A stretch of DNA of 64,000 nt, from contig NZ_JH376420.1 in NCBI RefSeq assembly GCF_000233455.1, positions 1,727,777 to 1,791,776 on the forward strand. The letters are read 5' to 3'. This document shows positions 17,688 through 27,096 of the stretch, piece after piece. The notes below the pieces were generated by a model that was given only the letters and a program-made list of their open reading frames with translations, searched no databases and was not told the DNA's origin. Within the stretch, counting starts at the first letter, position 1; each line of letters starts with the position of its first letter. Source of the DNA: [Clostridium] citroniae WAL-17108. GTDB taxonomy: Bacteria > Bacillota > Clostridia > Lachnospirales > Lachnospiraceae. A program made the translations under genes and the position numbers.

Positions 17688-20600
17688 TCACCGGTACAGC
17701 ACATAGTCGTTCATTTCCTTCACAAAACCGGCTCCCCTCAGCACATCCTCAGACTCCTTTGGATATTCCTTAAGGATCAGCCGCTTTAATTCCGGAAACA
17801 GGGCCTTTCCCTGGAACTCCTTAATAAATTCCTTCAGTACCTGCTCCAACACCTCTGTCTCAAATACGCGCAGCACCTTGCCCTGGCGTTCCATAACCGC
17901 GGCAATGCGTCCTGACCGGAGGCCGGCTGCGGTTCCGGGTACATTTAAAAAATCCCTGCCCTCAGGCTGTTCCAGAGCCTTTCCCCATATCTGGGCAGGG
18001 TCCCATGCATTCAGCCATACCACCTCGTCCTCCGGCGTCTTCAGCACAGCTGTGATCCCCTCATACTCTTCCTTCCGTATGAACTGGGCCCCTGACATTC
18101 CTTCCACAAAGTACCCTCTGCGCACCCTTCCGGTATACTCCCAGATCCTGAGCAGTTCCATGGCCTGCTGGTAACTCCATGAGGGCCCGGCGGAAACGGA
18201 ACCAGGACCCGCAGGATCGTGACCCGCCAAACCGTAAGGCGAACCGGCGCAGGCCGCAGCAGCCCTTGCAAATGTCTCCCTGCACATGACAGGCTGCTCA
18301 AGGAAAAACAGGTCCAGCCACTCCTCCATGGACTTTGCTTTTAATGGGCGCACAATATCCCAGCGCCCTGCTGACAAGGCCATTACCCGGGCATTGGCCC
18401 GCTGCCTTGCAGTGGCTTTTTTTACCTTTTCCCGGTTCTGCCACTGGCGTACCGGCACGAAGCTGTCCGCGCATACCAGCCCCTTTTCCGCCAGGCTCAG
18501 CAACACCTCCTGGGCGCTTTTTTCTTTTGGGATGTCTGTGAGAAATCTTAAAAAACTGGCGCCTCTGCGTTTCAGTTCCCCGTACAAAAGCCTTTCATCC
18601 CCCTCCAGCTGTTCCTCTGCATCAGGAAGCGGGGCATCCCAGTCAATATCCTCATACCGGCAGAAACACAGCGCGCCGTCCTCTCCCATTTTCCAGAAAT
18701 AATCCCCCTCCGCCAGCAGCTTATCCAGCATCCCCCCGCTGTAATGCCTGACCCTTCGGGGCAGTATCACCGACTCCCAGAGCCTGACAGGGAACATTCT
18801 CCCGTAATACAGGTCCAGGGTCTTCTTTAACTGGTCCCCGGGCGTGGTATATGGCTTTGCCCTCCGGGCCAGCAATGCGCCGTAGTGGGCGCCGGGCTGG
18901 GTGGATGTCTCCAGACGCATACTGCGAAGTGTGGACTGTCTGGCTCTGTCGTACAGCTTTTTATGGTAGAAAACATGCTCCCACTCCACGATCTCATCCT
19001 GCTCCAGAAGACGGGCAAGGATTGCCTCTGTCCTCTCCGGGGTCAGGAAATATCGCTCCCTGATCTGGTCCGCGGTCTGTCCCCCGCGGTAGCGCAGCAT
19101 TCTGCGCACAATGGAGGCAGCTTCCTCAAGTCCCCCCTCGGACAGGGCTTTTTCATAAAGTTCCTCCTGCTCCGCAGCGATCCAGAGCCCCGGCTCAATG
19201 TAAAGCGTCCGCCCCTGCCCTGCCAGAAGTTCCAGCCATTCCACCGGTACCTCAAGTTCTCCTGCAATCAGGTCCCCTTCTATCATCAGCAGGGAATGGA
19301 GCTGCTTCTCATCCCCTGGCAGCTTTGTCCGTTCCTGCTGCTTTTCCAGGACATTGGATGCAGGCCTGATCCCCTCCATGTATTTTAATTCGTCATAGAC
19401 CGCCTGGCGGATCCCGGGTGTGGTGGGGGAATATTCATACATTTCCGCCGACTCCGCCTGCCACTGGAGAGGCAGGGACATGGGGGAAGGCACATCGGTA
19501 CAGACCTCCCGCACCTTTATGGAGCCGGCGCGGATCCCATGGATGATCTGCATCACTCCATCTATGTCCCAGTGATCCTCCAGACATTCCCGCTTTGTCT
19601 CCCGGATCAGGGGATGGTTTTTCTCATGCATCAGGGAATCCAGCATTTCCGTACTCTTCAGCCGCTGCATCCACAAAGGCTGGCGGCCGTTTCGTTTCAT
19701 GCCCATCATCAGCGCCCTGGCAGCATTATACCGGAATGTCATATTAAACAGAGGGGTGACGGGCAGCAGTGCTTCCAGTATATCCCGTACCCGGTCCGGA
19801 TCCAGCCGGTATAAAAGCTGTTCCGGGATCGTCTCCTGCCCGTAGGGGTACAGCATAAACCCGTCCTCCTCATCCACACAGCCTGTGTCAAACCCGTATT
19901 CGGTCCTTACCATGTGCTGCAGCAGAAGGGATAACGGTCCGTTGACCCTGCGTCCAAAAAGGGCGTGGACCATCACCTGGTGTGAACCTGTGTGGTCGGT
20001 AAAATGTTCCGCCACTATGGTCCTGTGGTCAGGAAGCCCTCCCACCGCTTCCATCTGCCGTTTCAGAAAGCTTTCGGCACTGATCACCGATGCCTTGTCC
20101 AATCCCAGGCCGGCCAGTTCTTCCCCCAGCCTTCCCTGTTCCCCGGCCTCCCCCAGCCTGCCCAGGATCCTGCCAAACGCCAGACTGGTCTTTAAGGTGC
20201 GCCCCCTGGCTTCCCCTTTCCAGAAAGGCAGCCTGGCTCCCTCTGCTGACACCTGGGTGACATAAACCGTATCCTTATCGATCCTTGCGATCTTCCACGC
20301 AAAGGAGCCCAGCATGAACTTATCCCCACGCTGGGACTCATAGACAAACTCTTCATCCAGTTCACCTAATTTAACCCCGTCTTCGGTCTTGGCCGTGTAC
20401 AGGCCTTTATCCGGTATGGTACCTCCGGCTGCCGTTGCAAGCATCCGGCTGTATGCGTCCCCGTCCACCCGCTCATGGATCCTGTCATACAGGACTCTTG
20501 GACGGACCGGAACATCCCTTCTGTGTTCATAGTCCCCGGCCAGCATACAAAGCAGGTCCTTCACATCCTCCCTGATCACATCCTGAAAGGAATAGGCCCT

Positions 20601-21899
20601 GGCAAGGATCTCCATCACATCCTCCACCGTGTAGCCTTCCCCGTTTGCCATGGAGACCAGATGCTGGGCCAGCACATCCAGGCACAGCCGCGGCGGCTTG
20701 GTGTGCTCCACTCCTCCCTGCCTGGCCACCTGGGCCGTCATTCCGCAGTACACACTCTCAGGCGCGGTCCGGGGATACATATACATAACGCTTACCTTCC
20801 CCGGATTGTGACCGGCCCGTCCCAAACGCTGCATGGTGCTGGACACGGTGCGCGGGCAGCCGATCTGCAGAACAAGGTCCAGCTCGCCCACATCGATCCC
20901 CAGCTCCATGGAGGAGGTTGCGCACAGAAGCCGCAGACTTCCGTCCCTTAAAGCCTGCTCCACCCCGGCCCGAGCCTCCTTGGACAGACTGCCGTGATGC
21001 ACTCTGGCAAAACCGTCCCCTCCCAAAAGGTTGACATAGTAAGCCAGTTTCTCCGCATACCGGCGGCCCTCGGAAAAGGCAATGACACTCCTGTACTGCA
21101 GGCACTGGCGGTAAACTGCCTGTCCCAGTTCTTCCCACACAGGATCCTTCCTCCTGCCCTGGGCCGGCATGGTCCCCAGCACCTGGATCCTCACCTGCTT
21201 GTCCATGGCCGGAGCGCAGATCAGGGCCGGCTCCGGGGACAGATATGCCGCGGCCAGGTCAAGGGGTTCAATGGTCGCCGACAGTCCGATGCGCTGGAGC
21301 GGCCTTTTGCAGAGCCAGTCCAGCCTTGCAATGGAAAGCATCAGATGGGCGCCCCTTTTTGTATCGATCAGGGCATGAAGCTCATCCACGATCACTGCCT
21401 TTGCCGTTCTCAGCACGGTCTGCCCTGTTTTGGAGGTGAGCATCAGATACAGGGATTCCGGCGTGATGATAAGGATATGGGGCGGATGCCTGACCATTCT
21501 CTGCCGGTCCTTCTGGGGCGTGTCCCCGGTGCGGATCGCCACCCGGAGACCATCCGGCATCTTCCCCTCTCCCATCAGCTCCGTCTCTTGGCAGATCCCA
21601 TCCAGGGGGCGGCGCAGGTTTTCCCTGATATCCCCTGCCAGGGATTTTAAGGGAGACACATAGATCAGGTACAGCTCCTCCTTCAGCCTCCCCTCCCGGG
21701 CCATGGCATTCAGCCTGTCTATAAATACAAGAAATGCGGACAGTGTCTTTCCTGTTCCCGTAGGCGCACTGACCAGCACGGAGCGGCCGGCGGCAATGGC
21801 GGGCCAGGTCTCCTCCTGGACTGTTGTGGGCGCTCCAAATGTCTTTAAAAACCACCGGGCCGTTGGCCGCGAAAATAGCTCTAACGCATCTACTGGCAT
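17688..21899 (-). CDS. Giant Lhr-type DEAD/DEAH-box helicase
   Basis: A 1403-residue superfamily 2 helicase. Walker A APTGTGKT is at residues 45-52. The DEAH-like box is DELH in VIVDELHALIDTKRG (near 170), with motif III LSATIEP, motif V HHGSLSKEAR...ATSSMELGIDVGELDLVLQIG and motif VI QRLGRAGHN. A winged helix and the Lhr-core domain follow, then about 600 further residues resembling the C-terminal extension of bacterial Lhr. Known Lhr proteins are 3'-5' ssDNA translocases linked to DNA repair. The ATG at 21899 has GGAGGAA and overlaps the VWA gene by 10 bases, so translation is probably coupled. No nuclease or ligase partner gene is adjacent. Confidence 0.93.
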   Translation of the reverse strand: MPVDALELFSRPTARWFLKTFGAPTTVQEETWPAIAAGRSVLVSAPTGTGKTLSAFLVFIDRLNAMAREGRLKEELYLIYVSPLKSLAGDIRENLRRPLDGICQETELMGEGKMPDGLRVAIRTGDTPQKDRQRMVRHPPHILIITPESLYLMLTSKTGQTVLRTAKAVIVDELHALIDTKRGAHLMLSIARLDWLCKRPLQRIGLSATIEPLDLAAAYLSPEPALICAPAMDKQVRIQVLGTMPAQGRRKDPVWEELGQAVYRQCLQYRSVIAFSEGRRYAEKLAYYVNLLGGDGFARVHHGSLSKEARAGVEQALRDGSLRLLCATSSMELGIDVGELDLVLQIGCPRTVSSTMQRLGRAGHNPGKVSVMYMYPRTAPESVYCGMTAQVARQGGVEHTKPPRLCLDVLAQHLVSMANGEGYTVEDVMEILARAYSFQDVIREDVKDLLCMLAGDYEHRRDVPVRPRVLYDRIHERVDGDAYSRMLATAAGGTIPDKGLYTAKTEDGVKLGELDEEFVYESQRGDKFMLGSFAWKIARIDKDTVYVTQVSAEGARLPFWKGEARGRTLKTSLAFGRILGRLGEAGEQGRLGEELAGLGLDKASVISAESFLKRQMEAVGGLPDHRTIVAEHFTDHTGSHQVMVHALFGRRVNGPLSLLLQHMVRTEYGFDTGCVDEEDGFMLYPYGQETIPEQLLYRLDPDRVRDILEALLPVTPLFNMTFRYNAARALMMGMKRNGRQPLWMQRLKSTEMLDSLMHEKNHPLIRETKRECLEDHWDIDGVMQIIHGIRAGSIKVREVCTDVPSPMSLPLQWQAESAEMYEYSPTTPGIRQAVYDELKYMEGIRPASNVLEKQQERTKLPGDEKQLHSLLMIEGDLIAGELEVPVEWLELLAGQGRTLYIEPGLWIAAEQEELYEKALSEGGLEEAASIVRRMLRYRGGQTADQIRERYFLTPERTEAILARLLEQDEIVEWEHVFYHKKLYDRARQSTLRSMRLETSTQPGAHYGALLARRAKPYTTPGDQLKKTLDLYYGRMFPVRLWESVILPRRVRHYSGGMLDKLLAEGDYFWKMGEDGALCFCRYEDIDWDAPLPDAEEQLEGDERLLYGELKRRGASFLRFLTDIPKEKSAQEVLLSLAEKGLVCADSFVPVRQWQNREKVKKATARQRANARVMALSAGRWDIVRPLKAKSMEEWLDLFFLEQPVMCRETFARAAAACAGSPYGLAGHDPAGPGSVSAGPSWSYQQAMELLRIWEYTGRVRRGYFVEGMSGAQFIRKEEYEGITAVLKTPEDEVVWLNAWDPAQIWGKALEQPEGRDFLNVPGTAAGLRSGRIAAVMERQGKVLRVFETEVLEQVLKEFIKEFQGKALFPELKRLILKEYPKESEDVLRGAGFVKEMNDYVLYR

Positions 21900-23704
21900 G
21901 ATTCCTCCATTCTTCTCACCTCTTCCCGGATCAACCCGCCCACCGTGTCGGCCAGCTGTCCGGCATCCCTGATCCTTACAAAGCTGCTGCCATATATCTT
22001 CCTGGCTCCCTCCAGCTCCTGATCCAGGCCATAAAAGACACCTATGACCCGAATCCCCTTTTTCCTCAGCTTCCTCACCTCATCCGCCGCATCCCGGATC
22101 CCTGTCTCCGCCTCATATTCCGTCTTTTTGAACCACACTCCCTGTGAGGGGATCTTTTTATCGTCATTGGGGCTGGCATCTGTGAGTATGATAAGAAGCC
22201 GGTTGGGGTACTGTGACTGCTCCATAAGATATCCCGCCCCTCTTAAAGCCAGTCCGTCCCGGTTCCATCCGCAGGCGGAATACCTGAACATATCCCGGTT
22301 CCCGTCCCTGTCTTTATATTCCCTCAATATATTAAAAACCGTATACCCGCAAAAGCTGCAAAAGGAATACACCTGAACCGGGATGCGGCAAAGGCGCAGG
22401 CTTTCGGCTATGATATACCCCTGGGAGGCGATCATCTCCTGCCTGTGGAGCTGGGAGGCGGAACCGTCCAGCATAATATCCACGGAAAAAGGAGCCGTGT
22501 CATTGATAATCTCCCTGTCAAACACCCGCATATCCCCCAGGCACCGCTCCCTCCACACCCTTCTTCCGTTCAGTTTTCCCATTCTTGCAGTCACTGATTC
22601 CGGTTCCTGCTCAATAAGAAGGGTATTTGCAATCTGTTCCTTCAGCCTGAGAATACAGTTTTGGTGCACATCCCTGTGAGCCTCATAGTATTCCCGGTTC
22701 TTCTTTTCCTGCTCCAGGGCTATGCGCTGCCGGCCCTGGGCTTCTTTTTCCAGCCTGCCCCGGGGACTGCCCGAACCGGCCGTAATCCGTCTCTCCCCTT
22801 TGGTAAAGTACAGATGGCAGCCCTCATGGCTGCCCGTGCACAGAAGTGATTCGATCCGCTGCAGTTCACGCACATGGTACACCGGGCTTCCAAAACATGT
22901 CTCTATATATTCCCGGCTCCACTCATCCCTGCCGGCTTCCCACAGTTCGCCCAGGAAATTCCCCAGCCGGCCTGTACGGCCTTCCTTTCCCTCACCTTCC
23001 TTTTCCCCGGGCTTTTTGCCGTTCTTTCTACCGGGATCTTTGTCCTTTTCTTCCCCGGCCTCCTCCTCATAATCCTCCTCCGGATCATCCAGGCGTGTTA
23101 TCATAAAACGGACAGCCGGCTTTTTCAAAAACAGCTTTCCCCTCCGGAAATGCCTCCGCCGCCCAGTCCCAATCCCTTCCTCAGGCACATCACACCGAAA
23201 ATGAAAATATTCCCTCAGGATCATCCGGATCCGGGCTTCCACTTCCGCCTCTGTCAGCTTTCCCTTCATATCCATGTCACGGACCAGCCGCTGCTCTTTG
23301 GGCAGCAGCACGGTCCTGACCCCCAGCGCCTTGCCAAAGTGGGCATTTCTCAGGGTAACTGCCAGCTCCTGCTCCCCGTCACTCCCAGAGTCCCTCAATA
23401 TCCGCCGGGCATATTCCCGCCTTAATTCCGGAACCGCAGGACGGTCTTCCCGCTCCTGCTCATAGACGCACGTCTCCATGCAGAGCCAGTACACCGTATC
23501 GTACAGATCCTGAAAGGCCGCGCCCTCAAAGGCGCGGGGCAATGCCTCCAGACTTCCGCCCCCGTACCATTTGTGGGTCCATCCGATCACACTGTTGAGA
23601 TACAAATCCGCCTTTCCCTCCCTGTCAAAGGCCATGAAAACCGGGCGGAAGGAATAATCCTCCGCCGCTGTCCATATCATATTCAGCGCTCTCCGGCGCT
23701 GCAA
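21890..23704 (-). CDS. VWA-domain protein of the CobT/NorD/CoxE type
   Basis: A 604-residue protein whose C-terminal third is a von Willebrand A domain with a MIDAS-like DGSASQLHRQEM motif, and later LIILTDASPNDDK. Residues about 225-270 are a highly charged Lys/Glu/Gly linker. Proteins of this kind work with MoxR-type AAA+ ATPases as metal-insertion or complex-remodelling pairs, and such an ATPase is encoded immediately upstream. The start is uncertain: TTG at 23704 has GAGG 8 bases upstream and ATG at 23680 is possible. The frame also stays open further upstream with plausible sequence (EEYRLQRRRALN) but no ATG. Confidence 0.86.
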   Translation of the reverse strand: MQRRRALNMIWTAAEDYSFRPVFMAFDREGKADLYLNSVIGWTHKWYGGGSLEALPRAFEGAAFQDLYDTVYWLCMETCVYEQEREDRPAVPELRREYARRILRDSGSDGEQELAVTLRNAHFGKALGVRTVLLPKEQRLVRDMDMKGKLTEAEVEARIRMILREYFHFRCDVPEEGIGTGRRRHFRRGKLFLKKPAVRFMITRLDDPEEDYEEEAGEEKDKDPGRKNGKKPGEKEGEGKEGRTGRLGNFLGELWEAGRDEWSREYIETCFGSPVYHVRELQRIESLLCTGSHEGCHLYFTKGERRITAGSGSPRGRLEKEAQGRQRIALEQEKKNREYYEAHRDVHQNCILRLKEQIANTLLIEQEPESVTARMGKLNGRRVWRERCLGDMRVFDREIINDTAPFSVDIMLDGSASQLHRQEMIASQGYIIAESLRLCRIPVQVYSFCSFCGYTVFNILREYKDRDGNRDMFRYSACGWNRDGLALRGAGYLMEQSQYPNRLLIILTDASPNDDKKIPSQGVWFKKTEYEAETGIRDAADEVRKLRKKGIRVIGVFYGLDQELEGARKIYGSSFVRIRDAGQLADTVGGLIREEVRRMEESCQ

Positions 23705-23762
23705 TCTGTATTCCTCTTTCCCTTCGATTGAAACTCCCTCCTCTTTAGGTGGATGTTCTTCC

Positions 23763-24683
23763 TCATATCCGCTCTGAAAACAGTTTTTCCCCGTCCAGCC
23801 CCTTTGGTATCCGGCTTCGGATCATATCCCTTATCAGAGTCTGTTCATAGGGATCAAAGGATTTGTTGGTAATCCCCATATCCAGTGCCTGATATGCCCC
23901 CACTCCCATTTCCATCAGTTCCAGGGCGCTCAGCAGCCCTCTCAGGTCCAGGGGCTTGGTGGAGATCTCACCGCTCTGGCACTTTATCCTGATCTCCTGG
24001 AACAAAAGGGCAAACTGCCTGGCATACTTGTCTCTCAGACGGGGGAACTGGGTTCTCAGCAGGCGTTCCAAGCTGTCCTGGGAGATCACGGGCATGTTTA
24101 TGACCACAAACCGGGAAGCCAATGCCTCATTCAATTCCCTGGTCCCGGCGTAACCGTAATTCATGGTTGCAATAAACCGGGTCTCCTCCCTCAGCCTGAT
24201 CCTGTTATAACCAGGCACATCAATGACCCTTCTGAAATCCAATATGCTGTGGAGCACTGCCAGGGCCTCATTCCTGGCCATATTGATCTCATCCAGGATT
24301 CCAAAGCCGCCGCTCACCCCGCAGCAGCTCACGGGCCCGGGGCGGAACACCACCCGGTTATCCTCAAAGGTATCTGCTCCGATCAGGGCCGCTCCATCCA
24401 TATTCACATGAAAAGAAATGTCCCAAAGAGGGCGGCCAAACGCCGCCGCCAGGTTCTCGGCCAGTATGTTCTTTCCCGTTGCCTTTGGCCCTGCCAGCAA
24501 AAGATTCTGGCCGCACAACAGGGCCGCTGCAGCCTGTTCCCATATTTCCCGCCCATAGTATTGGCATTTGGGCGCAGGAATCCGTTCCTGATCCCCGGCA
24601 TCCGCCGGATAGTCAGCCCGAAATCCCTCAATTCCCCTGATAATATCACTGTTTACATGCTCTTCTTTTAAGAAATTGATCAT
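23763..24683 (-). CDS. MoxR-type AAA+ ATPase
   Basis: A 306-residue AAA+ ATPase with a variant Walker A GPKATGKN, Walker B GGFGILDEINMA, sensor 1 in RFIATMNYGYAGTRELNEALASRFVV, and arginine-finger and sensor 2 regions near LDLRGLL. It belongs with the MoxR/CobS/NorQ group that remodels target complexes together with VWA proteins. The Walker A carries Lys-Asn in place of the usual Lys-Thr/Ser. The start at 24683 (MINFLKEEHVNSD) follows AGAGGG; the longer open frame upstream lacks a good site. It is first in the unit AAA+, VWA, Lhr helicase. Confidence 0.88.
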   Translation of the reverse strand: MINFLKEEHVNSDIIRGIEGFRADYPADAGDQERIPAPKCQYYGREIWEQAAAALLCGQNLLLAGPKATGKNILAENLAAAFGRPLWDISFHVNMDGAALIGADTFEDNRVVFRPGPVSCCGVSGGFGILDEINMARNEALAVLHSILDFRRVIDVPGYNRIRLREETRFIATMNYGYAGTRELNEALASRFVVINMPVISQDSLERLLRTQFPRLRDKYARQFALLFQEIRIKCQSGEISTKPLDLRGLLSALELMEMGVGAYQALDMGITNKSFDPYEQTLIRDMIRSRIPKGLDGEKLFSERI

Positions 24684-24773
24684 GTGCCTGCCCTCTTTAT
24701 CCTGTATTGACCAGATTATACCATTGAGAACGAAAATGTTCAACATCCCCCTTCCGGATATGAAAGCCCTATA

Positions 24774-24816
24774 CAAAAGAATCCCTGACCGCCATTCTTT
24801 TTCCGGTCAGGGATTC
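24774..24816 (-). terminator. Terminator of the transketolase gene
   Basis: A perfect 13-bp stem (24779-24791 with 24804-24816) with a 12-base loop is followed on the minus strand by UCUUUUG. It lies 36 bases after the transketolase stop and before the AAA+ gene start. Confidence 0.8.
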
Positions 24817-24851
24817 CCTTATGATCAACGCTTTCTTTTTTTGCTATGGGA

Positions 24852-26834
24852 TTACAGGGATTTAACCGCAGCCACCACATTCTCCACTGTAAATCCAAAC
24901 TTCTTAAACAGCTGCCCTGCAGGAGCGCTGGCGCCAAAGCTCTTCATGGTAACGGTTATTCCGTCCAGGCCCACATATCTGCCCCATCCGAAATCGCCCA
25001 GGGCTTCCACTGCTACCCTCTTTCTCACTGCCTTAGGAAGCACTGCCTCTTTGTACTCCTCAGGCTGCTCCTCAAATACATCCATACTCGGCATGCTGAC
25101 AACGCGCACATCCATACCCTCTTTGGCCAGCTCTGCCTTTGCTCCAACAGCCAGTTCCACCTCTGAACCGGTTGCAATGATGATGGCGTCCGGAACTTCC
25201 TTGGCGGAATTCTCCAGAATATACGCGCCCTTTAAGGCTTCCTTGCCGGACCCGGCTAACTGCGGCAGATTCTGCCTTGTAAGCACCAGGGCGGTAGGCG
25301 TCTTGGATGAGGAGACAGCGCTGTACCAGGCGGCGGCTGTCTCTGTTGCGTCCGCGGGACGGAACACATGGAAATTGGGCATGGAGCGCAGCATGGCCAG
25401 CTGCTCAATGGGCTCATGGGTAGGCCCGTCCTCACCCACGCCAATGCTGTCATGGGTAAATACAAAGGTCAGGGGAACTCCCATCAGCGCGGACAGTCTT
25501 GCCATTGGCTTGGTGTAATCACTGAACACAAAGAAGGTGGAGACAAATGCCCGAAGGCCTCCATGAAGCATCAGACCATTACCGATTGCTGCCATTGCCA
25601 GTTCCCGGACACCAAAATGCAGGTTGCGTCCGGCGTAATTATCCTTGGAAAAATCTCCCATATCCGCCATATATGTCTTGGTGGAGGGAGCCAGGTCGGC
25701 CGCGCCGCCGATCAGGTTGGGCATCAGGTTCTTAAGCTTCTGAAGCTGCTTTCCTGATAAGCTTCTGGTTGCATCCGGCTTCTCGTCATACGCCCAGTAC
25801 TCCTCGTTGTCATATACCTCGTTACCCAGTTCCGGGTTATAGAACTTGTCCCAAAGTTCCTTCATCTCAGGGTATTTACCACAGTATTCATCAAATAATG
25901 CGTTCCACTTTGCCTCTGTCTCAGCGCCCTTTTCACTATGTGCCTTATAATTGGCATATACCTCATCCGGTACATAAAACGGCTCCATGGACGGCCAGTT
26001 TAAGTTTTCCTTCATAGCGGCCACGTTGTCCTCACCCAGAGGCTCGCCATGGGCGCTGGCCTTGCCCTGCTTAGCCGGGCAGCCGTAACCGATCTGTGTT
26101 TTAACCGTGATAAAGGAAGGACGTGTGGTATCAGCCTTTGCCTCCTGGATAGCCTTTCCAATGGCATCCAGGTCATTGCCGTCCTCAACCATCAGCAGCT
26201 GGAAGCCAAATGCCTCCATGCGCTTTTGGACATTCTCGGTAAATGCAATATCCGTGCTTCCCTCAATGGAGATCTGATTGGAATCATAGAACACGATCAG
26301 CTTTCCAAGACCCAGGGTCCCTGCCAGTGAAAATGCCTCAGAGGAAATCCCCTCCATCATACACCCGTCTCCGCCCAGGACGTATGTATAGTGGTCTACC
26401 ACCGGATACCCGTCCTTGTTGAATACGGCCGACAGATGTGCCTCAGCCATGGCCATGCCCACCGCCATGCCCATACCGGCGCCCAGAGGTCCTGTGGTGG
26501 CCTCAACACCCACCGTATGGCCATATTCCGGATGTCCCGGGGTCAGGGAATCCATCTGACGGAAGTTCATTATATCTTCCTTTGTAAGGCCATATCCAAA
26601 GAGATGGAGCAGTGAGTAAAGAAGAGTGGATCCATGGCCTCCTGAAAGTACAAAACGGTCCCTGTTCTTCCACTGGGGGTTTTTAGGGTTGTGGTTCATA
26701 TGGTTTGCCCAAAGTTCATAAGCCATTGGCGCTGAACCTAAAGGAAGTCCTGGATGGCCTGACTTTGCCTTCTGCACAGCATCTGCTGCCAGAACGCGGA
26801 TTGCGTTGACCGACATGGTATCAATCTGATTCAT
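24852..26834 (-). CDS. tkt: Transketolase
   Basis: A 660-residue thiamine-diphosphate enzyme transferring two-carbon units between sugar phosphates in the non-oxidative pentose phosphate pathway. Motifs are KSGHPGLPLGSAPMAYELW near the N-terminus, the TPP site GDGCMMEGISSEA followed by FYDSNQIS, and the pyrimidine-domain FFVFSDYTKPMARLSALM with THDSIGVGEDGPTHEPIEQL. ATG at 26834 (MNQIDTMSVNAIRVLAAD) is chosen because GGAGGG precedes it by 5 bases. Full length for the family. It stands as a single-gene unit with its own promoter and terminator. Confidence 0.97.
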   Translation of the reverse strand: MNQIDTMSVNAIRVLAADAVQKAKSGHPGLPLGSAPMAYELWANHMNHNPKNPQWKNRDRFVLSGGHGSTLLYSLLHLFGYGLTKEDIMNFRQMDSLTPGHPEYGHTVGVEATTGPLGAGMGMAVGMAMAEAHLSAVFNKDGYPVVDHYTYVLGGDGCMMEGISSEAFSLAGTLGLGKLIVFYDSNQISIEGSTDIAFTENVQKRMEAFGFQLLMVEDGNDLDAIGKAIQEAKADTTRPSFITVKTQIGYGCPAKQGKASAHGEPLGEDNVAAMKENLNWPSMEPFYVPDEVYANYKAHSEKGAETEAKWNALFDEYCGKYPEMKELWDKFYNPELGNEVYDNEEYWAYDEKPDATRSLSGKQLQKLKNLMPNLIGGAADLAPSTKTYMADMGDFSKDNYAGRNLHFGVRELAMAAIGNGLMLHGGLRAFVSTFFVFSDYTKPMARLSALMGVPLTFVFTHDSIGVGEDGPTHEPIEQLAMLRSMPNFHVFRPADATETAAAWYSAVSSSKTPTALVLTRQNLPQLAGSGKEALKGAYILENSAKEVPDAIIIATGSEVELAVGAKAELAKEGMDVRVVSMPSMDVFEEQPEEYKEAVLPKAVRKRVAVEALGDFGWGRYVGLDGITVTMKSFGASAPAGQLFKKFGFTVENVVAAVKSL

Positions 26835-26905
26835 TGTTCCCTCCATTCTGATGCCCGAAGGCATCTCGTACATCTTATATGTTATATTTTTACCAACTGT
26901 CCTAT

Positions 26906-26934
26906 ATTATACCAACATCAGCTACTTAGGGCAA
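26906..26934 (-). promoter_or_regulatory. Transketolase promoter
   Basis: On the minus strand TTGCCC (complement of 26929-26934) and TATAAT (complement of 26906-26911) are 17 bases apart, with TGG before the -10 forming an extended -10. The transcript would start about 65 bases before the ATG. Confidence 0.75.
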
Positions 26935-27096
26935 GAGTTTTCTTGCAATATTTTGTGCGATATTTTGCGTGTTTATGCGATACTTTGCCAAATGAAAACG
27001 GAATCTTATTAAAAATATTATAAATTAATCACATTTTCATCACATTTTAATTTTACAACTATGAGATGAATAAAAACAGACGGGAGGATTCAATCA

